From assembly GCA_025174535.1 (NCBI GenBank), contig JALBUN010000004.1, positions 868,001 to 932,000 on the forward strand: a DNA stretch of 64,000 nucleotides. The letters run 5' to 3'. Every line of letters begins with the position of its first letter. The stretch's first letter is position 1. The notes under the pieces were generated by a model, which searched no databases, was not told the origin of the DNA, and saw only the letters and a program-made list of their open reading frames with translations. Below are positions 12,989 to 24,089 of this stretch, one piece after another. The translations under genes and the position numbers were made by a program. This stretch comes from Cantharellus purpuraceus. Its lineage: Eukaryota; Basidiomycota; Agaricomycetes; Cantharellales; Hydnaceae.

Positions 12989-14064
12989 ATGGCCCTATTC
13001 CCTCCTATTATTGCCAACAATTACCAGGTTGCACGCATCGGCAAAAAAATCAAGCAGTCGACGGTGACGGTGCTGGAGTTCGAATTCCAGTACAGCAACA
13101 ACTTTGAATATTATAAGCCCTGCTTTCAAGACTGGAATCACACATATATATTTGGAAAGGAACTTGCCTCTCTCCATCCAGAACTTGCAGCTGGCATTTG
13201 GGAGATGGTGCGCATGAAGTGCAGATATATTCTTGTGGCCACATCTGGCTGGAAGGGTGATGCGGAAGATCACATACTGCCATTAGACATTAAGGAGGCT
13301 CATTTTCAAAAAATAGATATGATACGACCACCCTTCCCTCCTGAGGATTACCTTGCTTACAACTTTCTAAAGATCCCTGGAGATAAAAAGGAGATGGAGG
13401 GCTGGATTGAGAGTTGGCAGCAAACCGGCCACCAGCTCAGCGCCTGGATCGCTAAAGCCAAAAACAATTGTATTATCTATGGAGATACAACATGGAAGTG
13501 GCCTTTGGACCCAAGGGAACATGCCTACAACCCCGTCCGTGAAAACAAATGCATATACAGAGACCTTGAGGACAAACACTCGCTTATAGATGCATGCAGA
13601 GAGTTCTACAATGGGGATCTCAAAGAGGACTCATGTATGCATGCTATAACCATTAGTCCTGATAGTTCTAACATAAAACTGCCAGTGGAGACCCCAGCTT
13701 ATGCTCTAGGAGCCAGAGTTGAGTGCAGAACAAAAGGAGGATCCATGACCACTCCCCAGTTGATTCCACTAGGGATGGCATGGCCTCCAGCAAGGCTAGT
13801 CGTAGCCTCACTTATCCTGAACCTTATGATGTCGAAAAGCCACAAAACACACAAGTTATCAAGTGGCAACCCTCCATTGCTCAGCTGCTGCAAGAGTAGA
13901 TCAAGAATGGATTTCCCTTCTTCATTCCACCTTCTAAGGTACACTACAACTCTCCAGAAAGTTCCCCCTGCGACGCTAGCACCAAAAGGCCCAAGCAGGC
14001 CATAACTCCCAGCTCTTCCACTGCTTCTACCAAGATTTATGAGGAGGAGAACATGTACTTCTGA
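12989..14064 (+). pseudogene. Accessory sense ORF between integrase and 3' LTR, unknown function
   Basis: An open frame from the ATG at 12989 (MALFPPIIANN...) runs about 250 codons before a frame change near 13740-13780. The second frame continues to a TGA at 14062-14064 with one internal TAG at about 13898. I do not recognise the protein. It is rich in Trp and aromatic residues, has no signal peptide or membrane segment, and its last 60 residues are Ser/Thr/Pro rich. It sits after the chromodomain and directly before the polypurine tract, so it is part of the element. An envelope gene would normally show a signal peptide and transmembrane helix, and neither is seen. Confidence 0.6.
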
Positions 14065-14074
14065 AGCGAACATT

Positions 14075-14089
14075 TAAAAGGGGGGATAG
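14075..14089 (+). other. Polypurine tract of element 1
   Basis: A purine-rich run (AAAAGGGGGGATAG) directly abuts the TG of LTR B1. This is where plus-strand DNA synthesis is primed in LTR retrotransposons, so B1 is a true 3' LTR. Confidence 0.75.
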
Positions 14090-15484
14090 TGTTGGGGTAT
14101 ATGCAGTTCTAAACTACTTCAAATAAGGACTATTATTTAGTGGTTTAAAGGTATTTCAAATGTTCTATTGAATGTACTTATATTTTGCTTTTTTGTGTAT
14201 TTGAGCCCACAAGTGTACACAAGGAGTCGGTTGCTGATATAATCTGTCATTCAACTCCAACAAGCACTCATGTGTGAGCGAACGACATGCGAATTACATA
14301 ATCATTGGAGTTCACACACTTCAGCCAAAAGCGGCCACAGAAGGTTCTGACACCTTCCTGGACCCTCCACAAGGTTCCCTGGCCTTCTCTTTCCTTCCAG
14401 GGGCTTCCCTAAGCGCCAGGAATGTTCTCTGATTAGTTACATAAGCTAGATAGTCCATGTATATAAAAAGGGCTGCAACAGCAGTGCAAAAATGAGATCT
14501 TTTTACCACACACACAGAGCAGTGTCTACTCAAGCATTGAGTAATCATCACATAAGCATCACACTTATATCAGCTACTCTTAGTGTATATTAACTTTGAT
14601 TGACTCTTGGAGAAGCCAGAAGTTATTATATTACAAGTGTAGCAGGCTCTAATATTAATCAAACTCAGAGAAGAGGTTAATACGGAGTAACTGATAAGTA
14701 ATTAACACACTACAAGCCTACTTGGAGCAGTAACTTGAAGTGTATTAATTGTTATTCATTGATCAAGAACCTTACACGTGTAATTGAGACTCTGAGGTTA
14801 GTCAAATTATCATGTATCAGGCTATTGGTTATAATCAAGAATCTTGCACGTTTAATTGAGACTCTGAGGTTAGTCAGGTTAATATGTACTAGGCTATTGA
14901 TTGGTCAAGAATACTGCACGTTTAATTGAGACTCTGAGGTTAGTCAGGTTAACACGTAGTTTGCTATTGATTGGTTGGTTCAATTATGGGCATTTCAATA
15001 AATCAACAACACAGTCTATTAACTCACCTCTTTGAGATGAGATTAATATCCTTTGACTGTTGATTCTATCACGGATAAACACATACAGTGAATACGCTTG
15101 TTCAGAAGGAAGTGTTCAAGTGTGTATCTATCTTTTTACGTTGAAGGGATTATTGTTAGCTTTAATCCACTCAACCCGTGGCACTAAGGCACTAGGTTAC
15201 TTCCCCCTTTGAAGTATCTGAACCCTTGAACACCTGTCAATCTTTGACTTTACATTGCATCAGCAGTAAAGCGTGAACTACACATGACAAGCATAGATCT
15301 CTATTGCTTCACTTCCTGTGGCAACATTGATTGTGTTTGTTCACCGGAGTATAATTTCTTAATTGGGTTCTCTGTTAAAATAGTTTCAAGCTTATTGCTT
15401 ACCTTGAAAGGTCATACATCCTCGGGCTAAACTTAGATTGTGATTAACACCACAGTTTAGGTTGAAGTTCACGGTTCCAAAACA
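14090..15484 (+). repeat. LTR family B, copy B1 (3' LTR)
   Basis: 1395 bp, TGTTGGGGTATATG...GGTTCCAAAACA, matching 59440-60764. It carries a TATAAAAAGG box near 14460 and an internal set of ~65-bp imperfect tandem repeats (AATTGAGACTCTGAGGTTAGTC, three to four times in 14770-14950). Right flank TTCCA. It belongs to a different family from the 5' LTR A1, sharing only its last bases and general layout. Confidence 0.85.
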
Positions 15485-16110
15485 TTCCATCATCATTCAC
15501 ATGACTTCCAATTCTATTCATCTCTCTGACATCTCTTCTAATAATATGTCACACTGGTCTCTGAACATGGAGGACTATCAAAAATATGCTGAGTTCTATG
15601 GGCATGTAAAGCCTCCTCCATGTGTCAAAATACTTCCAAAACTCTTTTAATATCCAAGATCCCCACCATATCTCTTTTATACCATTGGCAATCACATATT
15701 CTTCTATGAGTCTGTTGAACCATAACATTCCTCAGCATTTTGCCTCTATATCATAACATAGATAAAAGAGTTGAACATCAGGTAGAGTTTCAATTGCCAT
15801 TGCTGACCTATCCTCCCACTTCAATCTAACTCACGTTACATTATATCAGGCAAAGGGACCAAATACCCTTGGAACAGGATACTATAGGGAGACAGAGCAT
15901 AAAGACAATAAGGAGTATTTGTTGTTATTGCTGACTAAAGTCCTCATGTGACTCAGGGTCAACTCATCTTTGAAGCTATAAGGAAGATAGTATTGGTGGA
16001 CATCTTGGTTATTCTTTTATATGACTCATCTCTGTTTCATCTTTTAATTTATTCATACACACTTTACTCATCCTTGTTCTATTTTTGATTCTTTTCTTAC
16101 TCATCATCTC
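15485..16110 (+). repeat. LTR family F fragment F1
   Basis: Similar over several hundred bases to 24264-24900 and, reversed, to 21130-21440 (shared ATCTCTTCTAATAATATGTC, CTCATGTGACTCAGGGTCAA). LTR B1 was inserted into it, so its 5' part is not here. The match is lost near 16110. Confidence 0.65.
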
Positions 16111-17356
16111 TCACTCATTTTCCAGCCATGACTTCACATTCCTCATAGGATTCACTACTCCAGACCTCCTCTCCAGTCATGTAATCCTCCCCCTCATCTC
16201 TGCCATCAAATTGATCTACTGTGAGGACATCAATCTCCTGGATGCAGTACAGAAGGCTTTGGGAGGTGCCAGTAAGACCCTTCACCATAGTGGTATCATC
16301 ATTGCCCAGAAAACTCCAGGGAGTATCAAGTCCCAAGAGTTTGTGCATGGCTCTCCCAGCACCAAGCTATATATAGGTCTGGGTCTACCACTCTGTCCTA
16401 CATGCATCCAACAAGGCATTTTTAGCCATTTCTTGCCTATGCATGTCAAGGCCAACCCTTAGATAAGATCAAATTCCAGTGCCTTCATTGTCATAAGAGA
16501 CCAAGGGCTACATGAAAAGACCAGTCTGGGTAAAGAACAGTACAATCAATGCCCTTAACCACCTTTACATACTCCCCTGCTCTAGACCACCCTTGCTACC
16601 AGCTGATTCTGAGATAGAATGGGATTATTCTGTGAGGAGATATGAGTGTTTTATGTGTTACAATTTTGCTTTTTTGCTGAGTTTGTATTTTGGCTTATCT
16701 AATAAGACACATCTTCACTTTTGAGCCCTACAAACTTGGACCTGTTTGCGCAAGTCCGAGAACTTGAAGGACTTCTTGACAATGAAAAGTCCAAAGTAAC
16801 TTGTCTTGAATGCTTGAGTACACTAGGGTGCATTGTGGGGATTGGGGTGGGTTGTGGGGATCAGGGTGTTATGAAGTTGGGTTGTATTTCCCAACCACCA
16901 CAGCAGTTTAATCCAGACATACCTTGTGGAGCTCAGTCTAAGAAGGGAGGTAGTGTCAGAGCATGGGTCAGAGTACAGGCTATGCACAGGCCATATGATG
17001 AGTAAGGAGGTCTCATATGTTATAGGGGCTCTATTTGTATATATATTAGTAGGGCATTGCCCCAATGCCAGTGAAAAAACCATTTATTGTATTTGTTCTT
17101 ATTAGCTATCACAGATAGCCTGAAATTATAACCCTTTTCCCCCCTTTAACTTGAGCAGAACCTGGTAATCACCTGATTACAAGGTTACTGGCTCAATATT
17201 TAATCAACAATTAATCAGCACACATCCCATGTCCTTCTTTGGTCTGTGGATATCAGAGTGAAAGGCAGAACTGATATTATTGTCAAAGAATATAATTATG
17301 TGATTGCAACACAACACTCGGAGCATTGGTAACCACCTATGGTGCCCATGGAGGTT
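16111..17356. other. Degenerate repeat debris without a clear gene
   Basis: Only fragmentary open frames. The stretch 16637-16735 recurs at 22552-22652 (GATATGAGTGTTTTATGTG), so it is repetitive. A GGGGATTGGGGTGGGTTGTGGGGAT purine-rich patch is at 16838. Nothing else recognised. Confidence 0.5.
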
Positions 17357-17676
17357 AAGGCCTAAATATAATTCACAAGTGATATTCATAAGTGATATGT
17401 CAAATGTGAATATGTAAAAAGTCAGATTACTCAGCATAATAAGTGTATGGTTTATTTACATGGAAGTCGTGGAAGATGTGGGAGCCATCATGCTCAGGTA
17501 TGCTGATGCAGAGTGTTGAAAGGAGCCAGGAGCTGACAAGCTGGATGAGGTGTCTAAATGGATTTGAGGTGGGGCGCCCAGGCAAAACGCTTATTATGCT
17601 GAGTAATCTGACTTTTTACATATTCACATTTGACATATCACTTATGGATATCACTTGTGAATTGTATTTAGGCCTT
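17357..17676. repeat. 87-bp near-perfect inverted repeat (foldback)
   Basis: Arm 1 is 17357-17443 and arm 2 is 17590-17676. The arms are reverse complements with two mismatches by eye and are separated by a 146-bp spacer. Outer ends read AAGGCC...GGCCTT. No clear target duplication. It could be a small foldback/MITE or a hairpin-forming transcript. Confidence 0.85.
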
Positions 17677-17749
17677 GGCACTGTACCACTGCCATCCCCT
17701 CTTCATATAATACACCACTGTAAGGAGAATCCCTAAATTGTGCTTCTTT

Positions 17750-19328
17750 GAACTTGAGCACTCTTCTTGTCACCGGGACAGCCAGACACCGTAAAGAAAA
17801 TATTGTTTCATCAGAGACAAGTTAAAAACACTGAAGGAGGCTGCTAATAGAGTACCTCCTACATTCAAGACCAAGCTCACGATGGTGTGCTTGGCCTCAG
17901 TATCATCGATATCACATGCTACGGCAGGCAAATCATTGCCTGCCATTATGCCATCACAGCCCATGGCATCATCATCACAGGAAACGATCGATCTCACCAA
18001 AGAGGACAATTGCCCAAGCAAATTGCCTTGGATTGATCCTTGAGGGTTTGAGGGTCAAGATTGGGATGACACTGACCCAATCTGGGAGGGATACAACAAC
18101 CATGATCGTGGCCTCCTCCTGGCTAGCATCCCCAAGGGTGCTAAGCAACTGGGCAAACCCAAAGAGTTTGCCCTATCAGAAATCAAAGCTGAGATTGATC
18201 AGCTTTGAAAGGAATATATGGCTGGTGATGCCAGTCGTACCTTAAAAGACCCAGCATTGAACACACTGGAGGAAGCCCAGCATACAAATTATTGCAAACA
18301 CTGGGATGATTTTGGGCATGCTCTCAAGCATGCCAATGTGGGGAAATCATTCCCCAAATGGACACCATGGTTCATGACTGCAGCTGACCCCCCCAGAGGA
18401 GTCACTGGCCACCTGCCACAACCTCTGGACAAGTCCGCCCCTATCAGGGCAGACTGGTTTGACATCTGCAATACAGACACTCCGGAGTTTGTATTGCTCC
18501 ATAAAAAGGCATTGGCCATGCCGTTTGTGGAACGGACTGTACCAATGTGCAGAGTCATCAAGAGAATGACTCTGCTGGCTCGCGCTGATAACGTGAGTCT
18601 TATTGTCACTCTACCAACCACACCAGTAGACACACTTGCCCTCGTACAGGGGTGGCAAGTAAACCCTAATGGGGTCCCCCCACCATCTGACAGGAGTCAG
18701 ATGGTACTATGAACTTGTCCAATGTGGACATCTGGATGTGGCTACAAAAGGCCACTCCCAAGAAGGGTTCTTCTGTATTTAAGAAGAACCTCTGGACTAT
18801 GTTCCAGAATCCCAGCCACTGGGGATTATTGACCAGTGGTCAAAAGTTCTTACCAACTCTTGGTGACACCTTTCACACTTCAGTCACTGGAGTGTATGAT
18901 TGGGGGAATTGCTCCCCAAAAAACATACTGAATTAGAGCTTGCACTCTGGTTTGGACGATCGGGAGGCATCACCCCCAATTGCACTGCTATATTAGAGGA
19001 GTTTGCTAAACGCATTGCCTCTGGAGCAGCATTTAACCAGCCCGCCAGGGTTGGTAAGTGAAAGCAGGAGACTCAGGGAGTCTCCCAAGCAGCTCATAAA
19101 GCTGCTAAACACTCTCTTGCTGAGCGTTTAGGTCACAATCAACTTAATTGTGAACTCAATCAGGATGCTGCAGTAGCAATTGCATCCTCCTCATCCATTC
19201 AAGTGGATGAGAATACCACAACCATGTTGGGGACAACTGAGAGCTGTCCCCCTCCAGAGCCATATGAACAAGATGACCATATGGACACCAACTCATCAGA
19301 ACAGCTTCATAAGGAGCTGTATGATTAA
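17750..19328 (+). pseudogene. Unknown protein gene of the LTR-E element (K region)
   Basis: The best open segment is 18218-18712, starting MAGDASRTLKDPALN and containing HWDDFGHALKHANVG and VGKSFPKWTPWF. After a frame change in a C-run near 18675 it continues (GVRWYYELVQCGHLD; then KKHTELELALWFGRSGGITP near 18925) to a TAA at 19326-19328, with several stops, most of them TGA where Arg would fit. I do not recognise the family. A polypurine tract and LTR E1 follow at once, so it is the 3' sense gene of an LTR element. A second, reversed copy is at 37365-37787. Confidence 0.55.
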
Positions 19329-19354
19329 AAGGTACTGAATGAGATTGTGCCTCA

Positions 19355-19370
19355 TTCAAAAAGGGGAGGG
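19355..19370 (+). other. Polypurine tract before LTR E1
   Basis: AAAAAGGGGAGGGTG directly precedes TGTAAGTACC, the start of LTR E, which supports E1 as a 3' LTR. Confidence 0.65.
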
Positions 19371-19640
19371 TGTAAGTACCCAAGGTTTTTACTTACTATA
19401 GTATATAGCTAGATAGTTATAATTAATGTATGCAGCATTCCATTAAGGAATGCTGTCTTCTTGATAGATATATGCACCCATAGGGTGCATATGTATAGTT
19501 ATTATGTAAGCCAGTGGACCCAAGTACATGTGTGGGTCCATATATAGAACTTAGTAACTACCACACTGTACAGCACATCGCCCAACCAATACACTTGGTT
19601 GAGTTCTGTGCAACAGTGTGAACTAAGACACCCATTAACA
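19371..19640 (+). repeat. LTR family E, copy E1 (truncated)
   Basis: Begins TGTAAGTACC and matches the reversed copies at 23098-23338 and 25480-25974 and the direct copy at 51399. It stops at CCCATTAACA, where D-type antisense-gene sequence begins, so the rest was lost in a rearrangement. Confidence 0.75.
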
Positions 19641-19974
19641 TCTGGAGACATATAAAAGGAGGGGCATGTTGAGGTCTTATTCTCTTGCAAACATGAGCAT
19701 GGTCAAGCTTGAGCAGTTGCTTCTGGCCTGATGGAAAGAAGAGGAGGAATGGAAATGGAAGGAGAAGGAGCAGGAGCAGAAATAGAAGGAGCAGGAGCAG
19801 GAGCAGAGATGGAAGGAGGAGTAGGAGGAGCAGAGATGTAAGGAGAAGGCAGAGGCAGAATGGAAGTGGGAGAGAAGGCAGAGGCAGAGTGGAAATGGGA
19901 AGAGGAGGTGAAGGTGGTATCAGTTCACTTATGGAATAAATCCTATATCTGGTGAGGGTGAGCAAAGAGTGCAC
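19641..19974 (+). pseudogene. Copy 3 of the D-type coiled-coil gene, 5' part only
   Basis: The leader has the same TATAAAAGGAGG box (about 19650) as the copies at 53559 and near 57890. The frame begins at ATG 19693 (MSMVKLEQLLLA), meets the same TGA as the other copies, and continues as a short EEEEWKWKEKEQEQ array with further stops. No zinc cluster is left. It lies directly behind truncated LTR E1. Confidence 0.65.
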
Positions 19975-20639
19975 TGTTGAGATGATTGATTGTGCTCTGT
20001 GACTGGAGGATGATGGGTGGATGTGAATTGGAAGTATGTGTTGTTCCAGCTGCTGGACATCTAGCTGCCGGACTTCTGGGGAGAAAGGAGAGGAGAGAGG
20101 GATTAGAGGGGACAGGGGAGGAACAGGAGCATATAGGAGGCTCAGGAGGTTTGGAGGGGTGAAGGGGGTAAAGGAGGATGGTTACAGGAATGGAATAGGG
20201 AACAGGAGAAGCCCCTGTGAGTTCTAGAACTTCCTGGACATTATTTCACTTTTATTTTCATCATTTCATCATCATGGACACTTCCCCTCATTATCATCTC
20301 ATCATCCATCCCATCATTGACTCAGGACATTCACGAATGACTTCATTCATTCATAGGACTTAGTATCATATATAAATCACGTCTGTAATGCACTTGAAAA
20401 GAGAGAGTAATTATCTCTCACATATTCTGTCTGTGTCTGAATCTATTCGTATCTGGAATATCTCCAGAACGAACGCATATTTCTATTAGCTTTTGCATAT
20501 TCTATTAGAATATTGCATATCCCACTAGAATCTTGAATTATGAAGCCATACAATCACTGGCTACATTTTTATTAAGCATTTACTTCAAATCGAATCACCT
20601 ACTCCTGCTACCTGCTGAATTAGCTTGTATCTTGGTGTA
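19975..20639. other. LTR-like fragment (G1) and purine-rich spacer
   Basis: Bases 20060-20220 are G/A-rich without a supportable frame. Bases 20340-20640 look like part of an LTR: a TATATAAATC box near 20369, then a stretch (GAATATTGCATAT...GAAGCCATAC) that recurs at 27608-27780. Confidence 0.45.
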
Positions 20640-22135
20640 GAGCTGATGGATTTAGAACATAGAGTGTAGAGCATAGACTTAGAGCATGCTCTTTGACTTT
20701 AGAGTGTTAATGTGAGGGCTATGCTGAATGATGAGATAATGTCAGCTGGTACAGTGGATATCCTCAGAGATCAAGCTGAGAAACATGTGCTGCACCAGGC
20801 AAGGTCTTTATACTAGATGATGCAAGGAATAGGGAAACCAAGATAGGGGAACAATAGGGGAGAGATAGGAGAGCACACCCTGACAGGCTGTGCTGATAGG
20901 GGTGATAAGAAAGGTACTAAAAATAGAAACTGAGTCATATGAACCCTGACAGTTAACTGAAAACTTGTTGATTGACTCCAAAGATAAAAACTGGCACCCT
21001 TTTATATACAAATCCCCAGGGCACAATGACTCAATATGAGAAGCAAATGATGTGATATGATGCAAGAAATGCTGATCAAGCCTGCTGATAAAGCATGTGA
21101 AGTTGAACTACTAATGGGGAAATCATGGAGAAATAGATAGAGGTAATCTTTGTAAGAATAGAAGATGATGAGTAATAAAAGAACCAAAAAACAAGGATGA
21201 GTAAAGCATGTATGAATGAATTAAAAGATGAAACAGGGGTGAGTCATATAAAAGAACAATAGAAACATCCACTAAGACCATCTTTCCTGTGGCTTCAAAG
21301 GTGAGTCACATGAGGACTTCAGTCAGCAACAACAATAAATACTCCTTATTGTTTTGGTGATCCATCTCCAGTGCAATGTATTATTAGAAGTGATGTTGGA
21401 GAGAGGAATAGAATTGGAAGCCATGTGAATGATGATAGAAGGATTAGTGTGAATATGTTATGACTATATTCATTAATGTCCAGATCCCCATCTGATCCAC
21501 TCAGATCCCCGTGTGTATGAAATCTATACTCCATTTGGAAACCACCCCGTCTCCATCTACCTGTCCGATTGTCACCACCGATTCTGCCCATCCGTCTCTG
21601 GTTCCGATTGATGCATCAGCATCACCATAGGAACCCAGACATCCGTCCCCGTCGGACTCAGACATACTCATGTAAGACTGTCGGCCTCGGAGACCCATCA
21701 CCAGAGTAATCATTATTAGATTTCAAAATATGTATTTAAGTTGCCTGACTGGGGATTTCATTCCCCAGTTCAAATATTGAATCACGCCTAGTTCCTAAGT
21801 CCAATCCTAACTCTCTAAGTCGTACTCCGTCTCGGACACCGGTATTAGTGAGGGTGCAGCACATAAGCTGAAGCCAAGTCTGTTCCGACCCCCACGACGT
21901 ACTCCGACTCTGACCCGACCTCTGACCCAATCTCTGACCCCCAATCAGACCTAGTGCATAACAGAATAGAAACTGATAATAATTGATGGCAATGAAACAT
22001 GAGTGACAATCAATGGCTGGAAATAGAGAATGAGACTGAGAGGGAGTTGCAGTGCTAATAAATGTTTGATACAAAAGATACTGGTGGAGTTCAACTGTCA
22101 AGGTGGTTCAATATATGTCCTTGATGTGTCCTGGC
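20640..22135 (-). repeat. LTR family F, copy F3, split by LTR D2
   Basis: Reverse-complement match to 24090-25200, including a TATATAAAAGG box (reverse strand, near 21005), the CCTCATGTGACTC block and the 5' end near 22130. LTR D2 sits in its middle with a GAATA duplication. Confidence 0.65.
21456..21963 (+). repeat. Solo LTR D2, TSD GAATA
   Basis: 508 bp, TGTTATGACT...GTGCATAACA, flanked by GAATA on both sides (21451-21455 and 21964-21968). Inserted into LTR F3. Confidence 0.9.
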
Positions 22136-23097
22136 TTGTCCGCAGAGTGAGTCCACAAAGTCAAATAGCTAGAGGCACACAGTACTACAGGAAGACTTCC
22201 AAACCCTTGTAATACTCCCCTGACATCAAGTCCTCTTAGCTGGCCCACTTGGAAAAGTGGGTGTCGGTGACTTCCTCCTCAAGGCCAAAGTGAGAGATGA
22301 TGTCATGTTTTGCAGGGTATATGTTCCAGAGGGTCCAGACCACTATGAAACAAAACTCAGCCCAGGGACACCTCCTTCTATCTACAATGCTATGGTGAGT
22401 TTCAGGAGCCTCCCTCTGGCCAGCATGGTCTTGAGGGAAGCCACAGAAATAGCAGTAAGTGAACTTCTCAAACCAGAAGTTCCTCTTGAAAGCTGGCCAT
22501 GTTGGAATGCACTGAAGGTCCCTACAAAGTTTGGTATGGATTGGGTTATTGTGTGAAGAGATATGAGTGTTTTATGTGCTTCAATTTTGCTTTTTTGCTG
22601 AGTTTGTAGTTTAGCTTATCTAATATCATCCAACTTTGCTTTTGAGCTCTACAGACTGCACGCCATGCATGGGGATGGTTCCACCACTCAATGTATGTAT
22701 AATTAGGACAAAGTGAAGAGTACAATGCAGATACCACACTTAGTCTATTTTGTCATGTATGTTGAAATATAAGACTTTCTGGGTGTTCTATACACTACTT
22801 TAGCTATGTTTCAATAATCTTAAAAGCTAACAGACTGCAGTGATATGTTGAATAATGCAGAAAACAGTTCATAAAAATTTGTATTTCCAGAAAAAGTGAA
22901 GTTTACTAAGGAGGTTTTAGAGGAAAAAATCACAAAATAACACTACACTAGGGATTGTAGGTTATGGAACATTTTATTTCATTTTATTTCATTCTGAAAT
23001 GAGCTAGATACTGTGTTTGCAAGTTTGAGGCCTCGCTCACACTTCAAATGGGCGCTGGCCTTACGTAATGCAAACCACTGTAATGAATATAGTCATA
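22136..23097. other. AT-rich repeat debris, no gene seen
   Basis: A weak open frame at 22257-22556 (MGVGDFLLKAKVRDDVMFCR) is unrecognised and lacks support. Bases 22552-22652 repeat 16637-16735. Bases 22740-23000 are AT-rich with nothing recognisable. The last 17 bp of an LTR D (ATATAGTCATAACA) sit at about 23080-23097. Confidence 0.4.
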
Positions 23098-23338
23098 ACA
23101 GTTACACAGAACTCAACCAAGTATATTGGTTGTGTGATGTGCTGTACAGTGTGGTTGTTTACTAAGGTCTGTCTACTATATATGGACCCACATGTACTTG
23201 GGTCCACTGGCTTACATAATAACTGTACCTATGCACTCTATGGGTGCATATATCTACCAAGAAGACAGCATTTCTTAATGGAATGCTGCATACATTATAA
23301 TTATATACTATAGTAAGTAAGTACCTTGAGTACTTACA
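23098..23338 (-). repeat. LTR family E, copy E4 (fragment)
   Basis: Reverse match to E1. The LTR start (TGTAAGTACTCAAGG on the minus strand) is at 23338. It joins an LTR-D end on its left. Confidence 0.7.
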
Positions 23339-23344
23339 AGAACT

Positions 23345-24062
23345 GCTTCAACATTATGGAATTCCACAGATTTGGATATTGCCATACAATTCACAAGCCA
23401 ATGGAGTTGTTGAAAGGGGACATTTCATGATATGAGAAGCCATAGTCAAAGCATGTGAAGGAAACATATCTAAATGGCCAGACCTAGTCCATCATGCATT
23501 CTTTGCTGATTGTGTTACAATCAGGAAGGCCACTGGATTTTCACCATATTATCTTCTCTAGGGAATTGACCCTGTTCTTCCCCTTGATCTTTTCAAACCC
23601 ACTTATCTAGTATCAGGGTTTAAGAAGAATCTTTCCACTTGTGAACTCCTTGTCCTTTAAATTTATCAGCTAGTCAAGCATGATACCGATGTCTAGCAAG
23701 CAGCCAACACTTTGCACCAGTCAGGATTAAAGAGCAAACTCAAATTCGAGCAACATTACCAGCATTGATTATGAAAGAGAGAGCACAAGCCAGGAGATTT
23801 GGTATTAGTTCGGAACTCCAGAGTTGAGAAGGAATTGGATTGGAAGACAAAACCACGTTATCTCAGACCATTTGAAGTTATGTGACATACTGCAGGAGGA
23901 TCATATGTCTTGAAGGAACTAGATGGAATGATTTCAAAAAGAGGAGTTGCATCATTCCGCCTCTTACCTTACCACTCTCAAGATGGAAAACCCCTCTCTC
24001 CTGACAAGCTTCCTTTGGATGAACCTGATGATGATTCTGATGAAGAATTAGTTGACTGAGGA
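23345..24062 (+). pseudogene. Gypsy integrase C-terminal fragment
   Basis: The frame gives YGIPQIWILPYNSQANGVVE, the end of the DDE core with its catalytic Glu, then ATGFSPYYLL and ILP-type motifs and a GPY-like C-terminal region (LRPFEVM...GGSYVLKELDG), ending at TGA near 24057-24059 after an acidic tail. Several in-frame stops are present, for example TGA in the IREAIVKA segment. It is a different gypsy lineage from elements 1 and C. LTR E4 cuts off its 5' part; LTR F2 follows, probably its 3' LTR. Confidence 0.8.
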
Positions 24063-24089
24063 CAGTCAAATTTCAAGAGAAGGGTGGAT

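Noticed and set aside
12989..14064. Envelope gene making element 1 an errantivirus-like element
   Set aside because: No signal peptide, furin-like site or transmembrane helix is visible in the frame.
22257..22556. Host gene at 22257-22556
   Set aside because: Isolated 99-codon frame in repeat debris, no recognised motif, no splice-consistent neighbours.
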